Assembly (NCBI GenBank): GCA_036927565.1
Contig: JAYESD010000001.1
Coordinates: forward strand, 140,667,415 to 140,731,414
DNA from: Tuctoria greenei
Lineage: Eukaryota > Streptophyta > Magnoliopsida > Poales > Poaceae
Length of the DNA stretch: 64,000 nt
Direction: 5' to 3'
Within the stretch, counting starts at the first letter, position 1, and each line of letters opens with the position of its first letter. The position numbers and the translations under genes are program-made. The notes under the pieces are model-generated. The model was given only the letters and a program-made list of their open reading frames with translations, was not told the origin of the DNA and made no database searches. Shown here piece by piece: positions 1 through 10,452 of the stretch.

Positions 1-260
1 AGCTAATCAACATAAGTCGGACCTAGCAAAACATATCGGAGCTTAACAAAGACATGCCGGAGCTATCAAAGACGTGCCAGAGCTAAAGACAAAGCTCACC
101 GAAGCTACCCAAAAACATGTCGGACCTAGACAAAGAAAGTCGGACCTATTGTCGCACCTTGCAGAAGCTTGGAGCTAGAGTCGGACCTTCCTAAAAAGAT
201 GTTATGGCAGCATTCAAAAATTTCATTGTCAAAGCCAATGTTCAACACACATTGGTCTCA
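1..260 (-). repeat. 3' LTR of Copia-A (partial, cut by window edge)
   Basis: These bases align with 8321-8580, the last part of the other LTR of the same element, both ending ...GGTCTCA on the plus strand. The two LTR stretches differ visibly more than either duplicated copy of the same LTR differs from its twin, so Copia-A inserted well before the large duplication. The remaining ~1.6 kb of this LTR lies left of the window. Confidence 0.9.
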
Positions 261-274
261 GAATCTCCCCCTTG
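261..274 (-). other. Polypurine tract of Copia-A
   Basis: On the minus strand this reads CAAGGGGGAGATTC and directly abuts the LTR start TGAGACC, as expected for the plus-strand DNA priming site of an LTR retrotransposon. Confidence 0.8.
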
Positions 275-1216
275 ATGAATGCATTGGCAACACCATTTAA
301 AATCCGAACATTGGCACGAAAAGTTTTGAGAACAATTTCCCCCCTTTTTGAAAATCAAATGAGATAGAAATAAATTTCTCCCCTTATACATATTTCTCCC
401 CTTGCATAATCCACCATATTATCTCTCCCCCTTTGACAATGTATTCAGTAAGGTTCAAAAGAGAAATTTTAATTGTTATGAGCATATTATAACATAAACA
501 TATAAAACAAAGCTCATCCAAGTCATACTATTAAGTAACTTACACTATCACAACAATGAGATACATAAAGTAGTGTAAGCCATGCTATAGATCAAATGTA
601 ATTTTCAAATTAAGCAAGTCATGATCTCACAAACTTAACTATTTCAATACCTGAAAGCATGACACTTGTTGCTGCATTTTATTATTTTTCAAGGCACAAA
701 TTTAGATCATATGATATTTGCAAGAGATTATATGCGCATCTGACTTATTCGAACCAACCAAGCCAAGCCTATATCATTTGACAACCAGAAGCTTAAGGAC
801 ATGGTTTTAGTCATACACAACTTCTTCCAAGTTCATATCTAAGTGCAATGATAAGCCATCTCAAAAGAAGAAGTGTGATGCATGCATATTCTCTTGATCT
901 TTTCTCAACTTATATTTGTTCATAAAAAACTCAACATGTGAGTTGATTACTTGATTAATTCTTTATGATTAAAAACACTTGTGAGCATGCAACAAGTTCA
1001 AAACATCAAGAAAGTTCAACCATGACCAGATTTAGTGTAAGTAATTATTCCAATTACAAGACATGACAGAAACTACAAAATGTATAACACGAGTAATGTA
1101 GTAAGAACTTTCAGCATGTAAAAGGAATCACAAAGTCATATATGTATGAAATACTATACTCATATTATTTTAATTTCAGATTCATACATAGGCTTCTCAA
1201 GTTTGAAAACTTCCCC
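275..1216 (-). other. 3' non-coding region of Copia-A
   Basis: About 0.94 kb between the end of pol and the polypurine tract. It is AT-rich with no open frame of note. Between 330 and 440 there are four further CT-rich runs on the plus strand (tccccccttttt, ctccccttat, ctccccttgc, ctccccctttg) that look like extra polypurine tracts in element orientation. Nothing else recognisable. Confidence 0.6.
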
Positions 1217-2661
1217 TCAATTTAAGCCGTTAGAATGCATAACCCCTATTTCACTACGAATGTAACAAAAACGAGTGAAATCCAAAGGTTTTGTAAAAAT
1301 GTCAGCCAATTGTTGTTCGGTATCTACATGGTGAAGCACAATGTTTCCTTTTTCAACATTATCACGAAGAAAGTGATACCTAATATCCATGTGCTTAGTT
1401 CTAGAATGTTGCACAGGGTTTTTAGCAATGCAAGTGGCACTAGTGTTATCACAAAATAGTGGAACACTATAAGATCAACCCCATAGTCCTTAAGTGTTTG
1501 AACAATCCAAAGAATTTGTGAGCAAGCACTAGCAGTAGCTACATATTCAAATTCGGCTGTGGATAGTGCAACTGAATTTTGTTTTCTAGAGGACCAAGCA
1601 ACAAGTGAATTACCAAGAAAATTATAAGCACCAGAAGTACTTTTCCTATCAATCCTACAACCTCCAAAATCAGCATCGAAAAAATCTTTCAAAGTAATGG
1701 TTGAGGAAGAAGGAAGAAAAATGCCAAATTCTTGAGTTCCATGTAAGTACCTGAGAATCCTTTTGACGGCTTGATGATGTGAAGCACGTGGGAAGGCTTG
1801 AAACCGTGCACAAAGACATACGCTGAATTGTATGTTCGGTCTTGATGCCGTGAGGTACAAAAGTGATCCGATCATGCTTCTATATTCTTTTTGATCAACG
1901 GGTTCACCATCTTCATCAAGTTCAAGTGTTGTTGTTGTTCCCATTGGTGTCCGAAGAGGCCTGCTTTTGTCCATGTTGAAGCGCCTTAGGAGGTCTTTTG
2001 TATAATTCGTTTGATGCACAAAGGTACCCTCCTTGGTTTGCTTGATTTGCAACCCCCAAAAGTACGTGAGTTCTCCCATCATACTTATCTCAAATTATGA
2101 ACTCATCATAGCTGAAAACTTGGACACAAGATCATGAGAAGCACAGCCAAAGATAATATCATCCACATACACTTGAACAAATAATGTGTCATTGCCATGC
2201 TTAAGCACAAAAAGAGTTTTATCAACCTTGCCCATGGTAAACCCCTTTTCAAGTAAGAATGTTTTTATCCTATCATACCATGCTCTAGGGGCTTGTTTGA
2301 GACCGTACAAGGCTTTGGACAGTTTGTAAACATGATTAGGAAAATCTGAATTTTCAAAACCTGGTGGTTGTTTGACATAAACCTCCTCATCTATGTAGCC
2401 ATTAAAAAAAGCACTTTTAACATCCATTTGATATATCTTAGAACCTTTAAATGTAGCAAAAGCTAACAAAATTCTTATGGCTTCTAATCTAGCAATAGGA
2501 GCAAAAGTTTCATCAAAATCTAGACCTTCAACTTGAGTGAAACCTTGAGCAACCAACCTAGCCTTATTCCTAACCACAACCCTATCCTCACTTTGTTTAT
2601 TTTTAAACACCCATTTAGTTCCAATTAAAGTGTGACTTGAGGTGGAGGTACAAGTTTCCAA
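1217..2661 (-). pseudogene. pol: Copia-A reverse transcriptase and RNase H (broken)
   Basis: This codes the RVT_2-type reverse transcriptase and the copia RNase H, which copy the RNA genome and degrade the template in the cytoplasmic particle. From 2661 to 1324 one frame holds the conserved blocks in order: the KARLVAQGFTQVEG and DETFAPIARLEA region, MDVKSAFFNG, PPGFE, YGLKQAPRAWY and the catalytic YVDDIIFG. After one in-frame stop at 2095 it continues through WGLQIKQTKEG, SLLYLTASRP, DRKSTSGA and SWSSRKQN-type RNase H blocks. A frameshift near 1450 moves the last part (ADIFTKPLD motif) to the frame of 1217-1414. Substitutions such as TAEFEY at the TAEAEY position add to the decay. It is the 3' end of the Copia-A polyprotein. 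Confidence 0.93.
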
Positions 2662-3054
2662 ACATTATTTCTTTCAAAATTTTCTAACTCTTCTTGCATG
2701 GCAATAATCCAAGATTCATTAGTGAGTGCATGTGATATATCTTTGGGTTCAAAAGAAGCAACAAAAGCAGAATGAGCATGAGAGTTTGGATCACAAAACC
2801 TGGACCGTGAAACTCGTTTATGCAAGCTTCCAATAATCTGTTGTGGAGGATGAATTTTGAGAACCCGGAGGGGAGTGGACACTTCATAAGCTTCTTCTTC
2901 TTCATGTTCATCACAAATCGATGAGCTTGTGACTTGAGGAGGATTTGGACCAGCAATGGTGGTTGTCGGTGCTGGCTGTGAATCAAAATCAGGAGCTCAA
3001 ACAATATCATTAGCTGCTGAATTTTCGGGCAGCAGCTCCACCTCTTCCTCACCG
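2662..3054 (-). pseudogene. pol: Copia-A integrase-RT connecting region (broken)
   Basis: This stretch links integrase to reverse transcriptase. Two overlapping frames (2625-2882 and 2684-3058) share the coding signal, so at least one frameshift lies here. The frame 2625-2882 holds the typical start of the RT region of copia elements: a region with EPKDISHALTNESW followed by AMQEELENFERNNVWKLV. The downstream frame resumes at 2661 in another register. The upstream part is a serine/proline-rich linker, as usual between the integrase C-terminus and RT. No catalytic residue is expected here; function is structural. Confidence rests on the AMQEEL...W block. Confidence 0.8.
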
Positions 3055-4157
3055 TCAACGAAAATGCTCTCCCCCCTGCAGATATGGATCTGGACCTGCA
3101 ATGTTTGAGCTAGTACCTGGGCTAGCTTCATCAAAAGACACTTCACAAGTCTCCACAATTTTGTTAGTGTCAACTAAAAGCACACGGTAGCCTCTAGTAT
3201 GCGATGGATAACCACGAAACATGCCATCAATGGATCTAGGTTCAAATTTATCAAGATTACCAAGTTTCTTAACAAAGCATTTGCAACCAAAGACCCAAAA
3301 GTGCATAACACTAGGCCTATGTCCAAACCGGAGATCATATGGTGTTTTACCTAGCTTAGTGCCCAAGAAAACACGATTTGATACATAACAAGCGGTTGCA
3401 ATCGCATCAGCCCAAAATTTCCTAGGAGTTTGATATTCATCAAGCATAGTCCTAGCCATCTCAACTAAGGTTCTATTCTTTATTTCTACAACACCGTTTT
3501 GTTGAGGTACATATGGTGAAGAAAATTGATGATCTATTCCATTTTCAGCACAAAAGTGATCAAAAGATTGATTTTAAATTCAGTTCCGTTATCACTTCTA
3601 ATTGCTTTTAAAGATCCTGGGTGATCAATTGATAATCTAAGAAATAAAGTTCTAAAGTGACTAAAAGCTTCATTCTTAGACACCATAAAGTAAACCCAAG
3701 AGTATCTAGAATAATCATCAACAATAACAAGAACATACCATTTACCTCCGAAAGATTGAACACGTGAAGGTCCTACGGTGTCAAGGTGCAAAAATTGACC
3801 CGGTTCAGGTTTCATGATCATTGTGAGAGGAGTATGTGAACCTGCAACCATCTTAGCATTTCTACAAGAAGAGCACACAATTTCTTTGTCCCCTTTAAGC
3901 TTAGGCAGCCCACGTATGCGATCAAGAGCACTAACACGCGTTAGGTGATCAAAGCCTACATGACGAAGTCTACGATGCCAAAAATATAAGTCCTTTGAAT
4001 CATTAGCAACTAGACACCTATGGTTAGAGGAAGACATATCAAAATCATCTTTAAAAACTCTTCCAAACCGAGACATGTTAAAAATAAGCTCACTATTTGA
4101 ACCTACAACTTTGCAGCAGTTTTTATTGAAATTAATTTCTAGATTTTCATCTAGCAA
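3055..4157 (-). pseudogene. pol: Copia-A integrase (broken)
   Basis: Integrase inserts the cDNA into nuclear DNA. In the 207-codon frame ending at 3534 the HHCC zinc site is present (H61, H66, C95, C98), then the rve core with first catalytic Asp D126 (LDTVGP) and second Asp D189 (RSDNGTEF). The frame breaks just after that point, and the third catalytic residue (QQNGVVE) falls in the next frame, which runs through MARTMLDEYQTP and the copia C-terminal part (FGCKCFVKK, GYRVLL) to 3055. All three catalytic residues therefore survive but in two reading frames. Upstream a second frameshift near 4155 separates it from protease. Confidence 0.92.
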
Positions 4158-4381
4158 TTGTGAAACAGAAAGTTCAAATTTTTTACAAGTGCCACATCCT
4201 TCAAAGTGTGGTGATCATTTACTCTAACCGAACCCTTAGCAATTATAGGAGTTGAAGAATTATCGGCAAAAGTAACATTCTCTACACGTGACACAAAAGA
4301 GAGGGAGGAGAACCAATCTTTGTTACCAGTCATGTGGCGTGAGCAACCTGAATCCACAATCCAAATGTTCTCCTTCCACAA
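4151..4381 (-). pseudogene. pol: Copia-A aspartic protease (fragment)
   Basis: Retropepsin-type protease that cuts the gag-pol polyprotein. The active-site motif DSG is at residues 10-12 (IVDSGCSRHMTG, a hallmark of copia proteases), followed by FADNSSTPI and ALVKNL blocks. It lies in the same frame as gag, separated from it by one in-frame TAG at about 4391. It loses frame near 4155 at the position where the pre-integrase segment should begin. About 76 codons remain. Confidence 0.9.
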
Positions 4382-4390
4382 ACGTGTAAC

Positions 4391-6675
4391 CTACATAGAA
4401 GCACAATACGTTGATGACTCAATACTGGGGTTAGTCAAAAGGCATTTAGGTATCCAGTACTGAGTCACACGACGTGCAGCAGGAAAAACACGCGAAAGCT
4501 GAGATAAAACAGCAAGTTTATGAGGCAAATTTTGAGGTTTTTTATTCTTAACTACTGACATATAAGGTGTTACTTGTGTAGCACAAAAATCAGTAGCTCC
4601 GGAGGCAAAAACAGAAGGTCCGGAGGTAAACTTTGAATGTTTTTGACTCATAACAGCAGGTTGCATGTTCCTGGCATTCAGTTTAATGTGTGCAGCAAAT
4701 TTTGCATGAAAGTTATGAGATCTAGCAATCATTCTTTCCATTTTCTGTTGTTTAGCTAGTCTATAACAAAAATCTATGACATGACCATCTCTACCACAGT
4801 AGGTACAATGAAATTTAACTTTGTGTTCATGTCTAGATGAGCAAGCAATATTTTTTTTTGAAACCGAATGAGACAACACTCCTGCAGATTTGAAAACTAC
4901 TTCTTTTTGTCTAGGAACTATTGGAATCAAACCACTTCCTAATGACTTTACAATTTTAGGTGGATGTGCCTTAGCATAAGCATGAGAATCAAAACCTAAA
5001 CCAGTTTTATCATTGCAAGACTTGGAAGAATTCAACGGCGAGTTTAGGTTCTTATTCCCATTACAAAACCGATCTAATGTCCTGTGCATGTTATCAAGGC
5101 AATTTTCACATGAAGTTTTTCTTTTTAATTTGCAATTGGAACAATATTTAACTTCATGAGAACGTAAAGCATTATTCAATATTGAAATTTCATTCATAGC
5201 ATCTTTTAGTTTCTTTTCAAGATCATCACAACTAGAACAATGCAAATCAATTGTAGAACAATAAGCATCTTTTAAGTTTCCAATGTCAAGTGCAACAAGC
5301 TTTTTGTTCTTTTCAATTTCAAGTTCAAGTCTATCTAGAGTAGAGGAATGTGCAGTTCTTAATGTGGACAATTGTTCATAGATTAAATCACACGAGCGAT
5401 AAGAATCATCACTAGGAATCAAGATTTTCAAATGGTTGATTTCAGATTCTAGTGATTCAATTTTAGCAGCATTATCCCTAAGCTTTTTGTCCTTTTTCTT
5501 AACAATAATAGTTGCATGAGAAATTGCATCACACATTTCATGACAGGTAGAACATACCTCATCATCATGAATGTTGTGTTCTGCATCCTCCTGACTTGAT
5601 CTTGATCTTGTTTTGCCCACCATGAAGCACAAGTTTGTCAAATAATCTTCATCACTTCCAATGTCCACGTCGCTTGAGCCAAGTTCCTGGAGTGCGGAGA
5701 TAAAACTGCTCACCAATTGATGTCTTGTAAAACCCTTCTTTTTCTTCTTATCGTTTGTAGAGGAGTGCTTCGTCCTTGTTTGCTTTTCATCCCGGGTTGT
5801 AGGACCTGAAAGGTTAGGTCAATCTGAACAAAAATGTCCTTTCTTACCACATTCGAAGCATCGTTGAGGTCCGGAGCTTCCTCTTCTTCTAGTTCTCACA
5901 TTTTGCAATGCTTTTGAGAACCTAGTAGAGAGAAGTGCTAGCTCCTCCTCTAGAAATTCCTCGATCTGCTCCAAGGTTAGTGAGGACAACAAAGCAAGAG
6001 TGTTGCAAGATGATGATTGGCCGGAGCTAGGCATATCACGTTGTGAGACAAATGCAATAGACTTATTTGGGTTCTTACGTGATAAGATGTCAATTTCATG
6101 AGTGTTGATTTTAGGGTAAAGCACATCTAAAGTAAGTGTACTCATGACAGTAGATTCATGAATAGATGTAACTTTCATCTCCCATATTGACATGTCTAAT
6201 GCACTAAGAAGTTGCCTAGCATTTTCAACATCAGAAAAATTTACGTTGACACTACGCAAGTTACTGAGAATTTTGTTAAAGCGAGCAAAGAGATCATCGA
6301 TGGACTCACCGGGTTGCATCTCGAAGCGCATGTATTCTTTATTGAACATGTCTTTCCGTACCTCCTTTATCATGTTGGATCCTTCGTGATAGTCACAAAG
6401 TGCTCTCCATACATCATATGCCGATCAGAGATGTGCAACGCGGTCGAAGTCGCTCTGAGTGAGTCCTTGGATGATCAAGTTTCGGGCTTTGTTGTTATTG
6501 TCGATGTCCCGTAGGTTTTAGCCGTAACTTGATTGTTAGGTGGCACTTCGTAAGTCTTGTACACCTTCTCCCATATTGCGAAGCCTTGCGCCTGGATGAA
6601 AGCCTCCATGTGTGCCTTCCAAACCTGAAAATCAATACCAGCAAACACACAAGATTTGGCGGAGTATTTCTCCAT
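4391..6675 (-). pseudogene. gag: Copia-A gag (broken)
   Basis: Gag forms the virus-like particle and binds the RNA. The ATG at 6673-6675 lies about 50 bases after the primer site. The N-terminal block (FAGIDFQVWKAHMEAF) is the usual copia gag start. A frameshift near 6500 and a stop near 6430 precede the UBN2-type block starting at 6373 (FNKEYMRFEMQPGES, DLFARFNKILSNL). The first zinc knuckle CFECGKKGHF is present, but its last Cys codon has become TGA at 5819-5821. The same frame then runs on from 5818 to 4391: a lysine-rich coiled-coil section rich in Cys pairs and a second knuckle-like CTYCGRDGHVIDFC. The in-frame TAG at 4391 ends it before protease. Confidence 0.9.
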
Positions 6676-6722
6676 GATGATTAGTCAAAAACAGGTGCAA
6701 ATCACAATGATTGGAGCACTGT

Positions 6723-6737
6723 GGCTCTGATATCAAT
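6723..6737 (-). other. Primer binding site of Copia-A (initiator tRNA-Met type)
   Basis: On the minus strand the bases after the LTR end (...CTACA) read ATTGATATCAGAGCC. This matches the common copia site TGGTATCAGAGC complementary to initiator tRNA-Met except for one G to A change. Its position fixes the right edge of the 5' LTR at 6738. Confidence 0.88.
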
Positions 6738-7346
6738 TGTAGGATCGAAGAGCACGTGAAAAGCTACCAGAGGGGGGGTGAATGGTAGATTTAAAAAATC
6801 TTACGCAGCAGAAACAATTAAATCCCAACCCTTTCGTCAGAAAAACGATCTGTTAAAGAAATCGTGTGTGAGACTAATCTAAACGTGTTTCATCGGGAAA
6901 AAAGTGATATATATCAGAGAGAATCAAGTAACGAAGAAAACACAAGAATAATCACTCAAATCCGTCGAGAGAAACTCAAGTTATGATCAAAAGATCAAAC
7001 AAAGGTCAATCTGTCCTACCCGAGAAAAACAGTTCTGGAACGCTGCAAAGAAACTCATGTAGATCAGAAAGCACAAATCCAATGACCGTGAAATTTTGAT
7101 AGATGATAGATAATCACGTTGTGAAGACAACCCAAAAATAATCACGTCAATTGGATGTGTAAAACTCGAGTTATGATAAAGCCACCGACGAAAGGTAGTG
7201 CTGTCCAGAAACTCAACGAGTAAAACTTGTCTGGAACAAGTCGGACGAACAAGGCACAAAAGTTCCTTCAAACTACGAATTTTTATTCAATAGAACACAA
7301 GAGGAACAGCCCCAAAGTCGTGCACCACGAGCTTTGGCCTCCCTTG

Positions 7347-7354
7347 CTTATATA
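7347..7354 (-). promoter_or_regulatory. TATA box in Copia-A 5' LTR
   Basis: The minus strand reads TATATAAG within GGTTATATAAGC, roughly in the middle of the LTR as expected for the U3/R promoter. The second copy has a near-identical TTATATAA at 38926-38933. Confidence 0.55.
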
Positions 7355-8133
7355 ACCAGTCCTTAGGCCAACCCAATCTCAACTAGGACTCTAATCCTAC
7401 TCAGATCACGAATCAAAAGTTTCCATAACTGCTTAGGACTCTTCTATACGCAGATAGAAGCAATCTTAAGACTTCAAACACCATAGTAACATATATCACA
7501 TTCCTAAAACAACTCAAATTCGTGAGCCACACGAAATCCTATCATAACCAACTCGATACTTTTCATACTGAGCCATAACCGACTCCACCGCAGCCAAAGT
7601 CATCAACCAATACGATCTAATCCTTCCAACCAGATCTTCCCATCCACAAAACATCTTCGGAACCACGTTGCCACGTCATGCACCGCATGCATATGTGCAA
7701 ACACCTTCCTTCAATGTCCAGTAACCTTCATATACACTGCCCTTGATTCAATCATCCTGCGCGACCTCCTGACCCGCTCAACCACAATTCCTCCTGAATT
7801 TGGTTGTTGGAACCTCATCTTCTCCCTGAGACTAGTCCAAAGGATCCTATCACCAGCCATGACTTGAACTCAAGCAACACCTGCACATGAACAAACAACC
7901 AATCCGTACGAGCCCAAGTCCGTGACTTGACTCAAGTCAGTTCCGAACAAAACACCTTACGTGAGCACCTCACATAAGCATGTTGCAAAGCATATCAAAA
8001 CGATATCAGCCATAACCACCAAAACACACCAAAAACTTAGTAAAAGAATACTAAGCAACCTTTCCATAAGTGTAAAGCAACTTCGAAACATTTCACATGA
8101 AAATTTGGAACATTACGATCAAGCTCTGAACCT

Positions 8134-8290
8134 TGCCAAAGCTAACCGGAGCTTGAGCCGGAGCTTACCAAAGCTAGTACAACCTAGCACCGGAGATTAC
8201 CAAAGCTAGTACAACCTAGCGCGGGAGCTTACCAATGCTAGTCGAACCTAGCGCCGGAGCTAACCAAAACTAGTCAAAACTAGTCATCCC
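8134..8290. repeat. 31-32 bp minisatellite in Copia-A LTR
   Basis: The phrase accaaagctagt (or close variants) begins at 8168, 8199, 8231 and 8263, giving periods of 31, 32 and 32. Units carry CGGAGCT and ACCTAGC words that go on, less regularly, to about 8500. The second copy (39720-39860) has lost 10 bp in the last unit. Confidence 0.8.
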
Positions 8291-8583
8291 AAAAGTCGGA
8301 GCTAGAAAAACATGTCAGATCTAACCAACATATGTGGGACCTAGCAAAACATATCGGAGCTTAAAAAAGACATGATGAAGCTACCAGAGACGTGCCGGAG
8401 CTAAAGACAAAGCTCACTGGAGCTACCCAAAAACATGTCGGACCTAGACAAAGAAAGTTGGCCCTATTGTCGGACCTTGCAGAAGCTCGGAGCTAGAGTC
8501 GGACCTTGCTAAAAAGATATTATGGTAGCATTCAAAACTTTTATTGTCAAAGCCAATGTATTCAGCACACATAGGTCTCACAG

Positions 8584-9866
8584 ATGGAAAAGCAAGCGAA
8601 GCATGTCAAGGTGATTGCCGATCTCACCTCGGCAAAGAAGAAAGGGGTTGCTTTAAAGTACACTCTCAAGCCCTTGTCTAAAGAAGCTCGAGAAGCTCAA
8701 CAAGAAGAAGACAGCGATGACGATAGCAGCGACATTGACGAAGAGGACATGATCCTCTTCATGAAGAGATTTAAGAAGATGATGAAGAAAAGACAAGGGG
8801 GAAAATCAAGTGAAGGAAAATACAAAGAGAAGTCAAGACCAAAGATGAGGCGGGCATGCTATAACTTTGGTGAATATGACCACTTTATAGTTGATTGCCC
8901 GCATGAAGAAAATAAGAAGAAAACGAAGGAAACAAAGCCTCATACCAATAAATTCTTCAAGAAAAAGAAGCAAGCTGGACAAGCGCATCTAGGGAAGGAG
9001 TGGGACTCAAATGACGAGTCCTCATCCGAAGAGGAAGAAGAGATGGCTAGCATAGCCATCGAGAAGACTTCCAAGAAGTCCACCCTCTTCCCAACTCTAG
9101 GCGCATGGAAGGGCAACAACACTTGCGTCATGGCAAAGGAAGGTAAACAAAAGGTAACAAACAGATCCTCTTCCTTGCATTCCTATTCTAGTGATAGTGA
9201 AGTTGCTAGTGATAATGAAGACATGCTAGTTGGCTTAGATAAGAAAACAGCTGCGAAAATGAAATTTCTACTTGATCAGCTTGTTGAGAAGGAGAAGTTG
9301 ATAAACCATCAAGAAGATATGATTACCCCCTAAAAGGAGGAATATCTTGAACTTGACAAGCTTCTTGAACTTGAAAAGGAGCGAACAAGTCACTAGAGCT
9401 TGAGTTAGCTTCAAGCAAGGAAGCTTGCTTGGAGTTAAGCAACTCAAATGCTACAATCAAGGATGAACTTGCTAACCTAATCAAGGTTAACAAGATCCTT
9501 GATGTACAAGTTGAGTCACTCAAGCAAAGTGACCCTTCATCCTCTTCAAGCTCGCCTTCTCAACCCCTTAAAACTGAAACTGCTTCTACTTGTGCATGTG
9601 GTAAAGTTGACACTAGCTTGAAAGACAAGTCAACCTCTACCAAGGATAAGCATCCTACCGAAAGTGGCATATTTGACAAGGAGAAGGTCAAATATGCACG
9701 TAGTGCATACTTGGCCACAAGACCCCCTAATGTCAAATATGGCATTGGGTATTCTTATGGTGGAAAGCAAAATGCTAGAAGCCAAAAGAGTAACAAGGAG
9801 AGCATTGTCTTTGTGAAGGGAAATCACTCTCAAGCTAGGAAGTCCAACAAAATCAACACACAGTAA
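8584..9866 (+). pseudogene. gag: Copia-B gag, C-terminal part (broken)
   Basis: This is the nucleocapsid half of gag; the N-terminal half was displaced by the Copia-A insertion, so the first ATG is not the native start. Residues 41-56 are acidic (EEDSDDDSSDIDEE), followed by a basic stretch and a zinc knuckle with C92, H100 and C105 but Phe at position 95 where the second Cys belongs. RNA binding should be impaired. The frame stops at 9331; coding signal resumes in 9429-9866, which includes a serine-rich run and a VKYGIGYSYGGK block. The second copy has the same Cys to Phe change. Confidence 0.88.
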
Positions 9867-9929
9867 CACCGGACTAGTCCGGCACCGGCACGGACAAGTA
9901 CGGACCTCTGAACAAGTCTGGACCTCCGG

Positions 9930-10449
9930 ACAAATCCGGTGACCCGGACTAGTTTTGTTTATAGACAACAACAGTTGCTATTTAGAACCTTTGATGCATC
10001 TTATGTTTTAATGAGAAGTAATTTTGGTAAAATTTATGCTCATTATGTTGGGCCACGCCATGGGAACACCAAGTCTCATGTGTGGGTGCCCAAATCTCTT
10101 GTAACTAACCTCCAAGGACCCAAGCAAGCTTAAGTACCTAAAACCACGGCTTGATTTGTTGTTGTAGGCCTATTCCTCCGGTGGATATAAATGGGTGCTA
10201 GACAGTGGTTGCACCAAACATATGACCGGAGAAAGAAGGATGTTTGTTGAGTATGAAGAAAATGAGGATCCAAGCGAGGGCATCTATTTTGGAGACAATA
10301 GTCAAGGAAAGATGCTCGGTACCAGTAAAATTGCCATATCATCTCAACATACTCTTTCTCATGTGTTACATGTTGATTCCTTAGATTATAAACTGTTGTC
10401 CATATCTCAATTATGTGACAAAGGTTATAATTGCTTGTTCACTGATTAG
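9930..10449 (+). pseudogene. pol: Copia-B gag-pro linker and aspartic protease (fragment)
   Basis: From about 9939 the frame carries the linker typical of SIRE elements (FDASYVLMRSNFGK, HVWVPKSLVTN) ending with a stop at 10133. Protease follows with WVLDSGCTKHMTGE (Asp in DSG is residue 3 of the frame 10195-10449), GIYFGDNSQGK and the block ending YNCLFTD. A stop TAG at 10447 interrupts the junction to the pre-integrase segment, where related elements read through. The protease core itself looks complete (about 84 codons). Confidence 0.9.
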
Positions 10450-10452
10450 GGT

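Larger units (their letters stand above)
1..8580 (-). mobile_element. Copia-A: Ty1/copia LTR retrotransposon, full internal region, nested in Copia-B gag
   Basis: Read on the minus strand the order is 5' LTR (6738-8580), tRNA-Met-type primer site, gag, protease, integrase, reverse transcriptase, RNase H, polypurine tract and 3' LTR tail (1-260). Protease-integrase-RT-RNase H is the copia order. Both LTR ends show TG...CA. The bases right of 8580 read straight into the gag of plus-strand Copia-B, so Copia-A jumped into Copia-B; the 5-bp target copy on this side would be 8581-8585 (cagat), its partner being outside the window. Pol carries several stops and frameshifts, so the element is dead. 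A SIRE/Maximus-like lineage is inferred from the pol motifs. Confidence 0.93.
6738..8580 (-). repeat. 5' LTR of Copia-A (1843 bp)
   Basis: The plus-strand edges are TGTAGGATC... and ...GGTCTCA, so in element sense it starts TGAGACC and ends CTACA. The outer ~260 bases match 1-260. A TATA box on the minus strand lies at 7347-7354 and a 31-32 bp minisatellite at about 8134-8290. The second copy (38318-40147) is 13 bp shorter. Confidence 0.92.
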
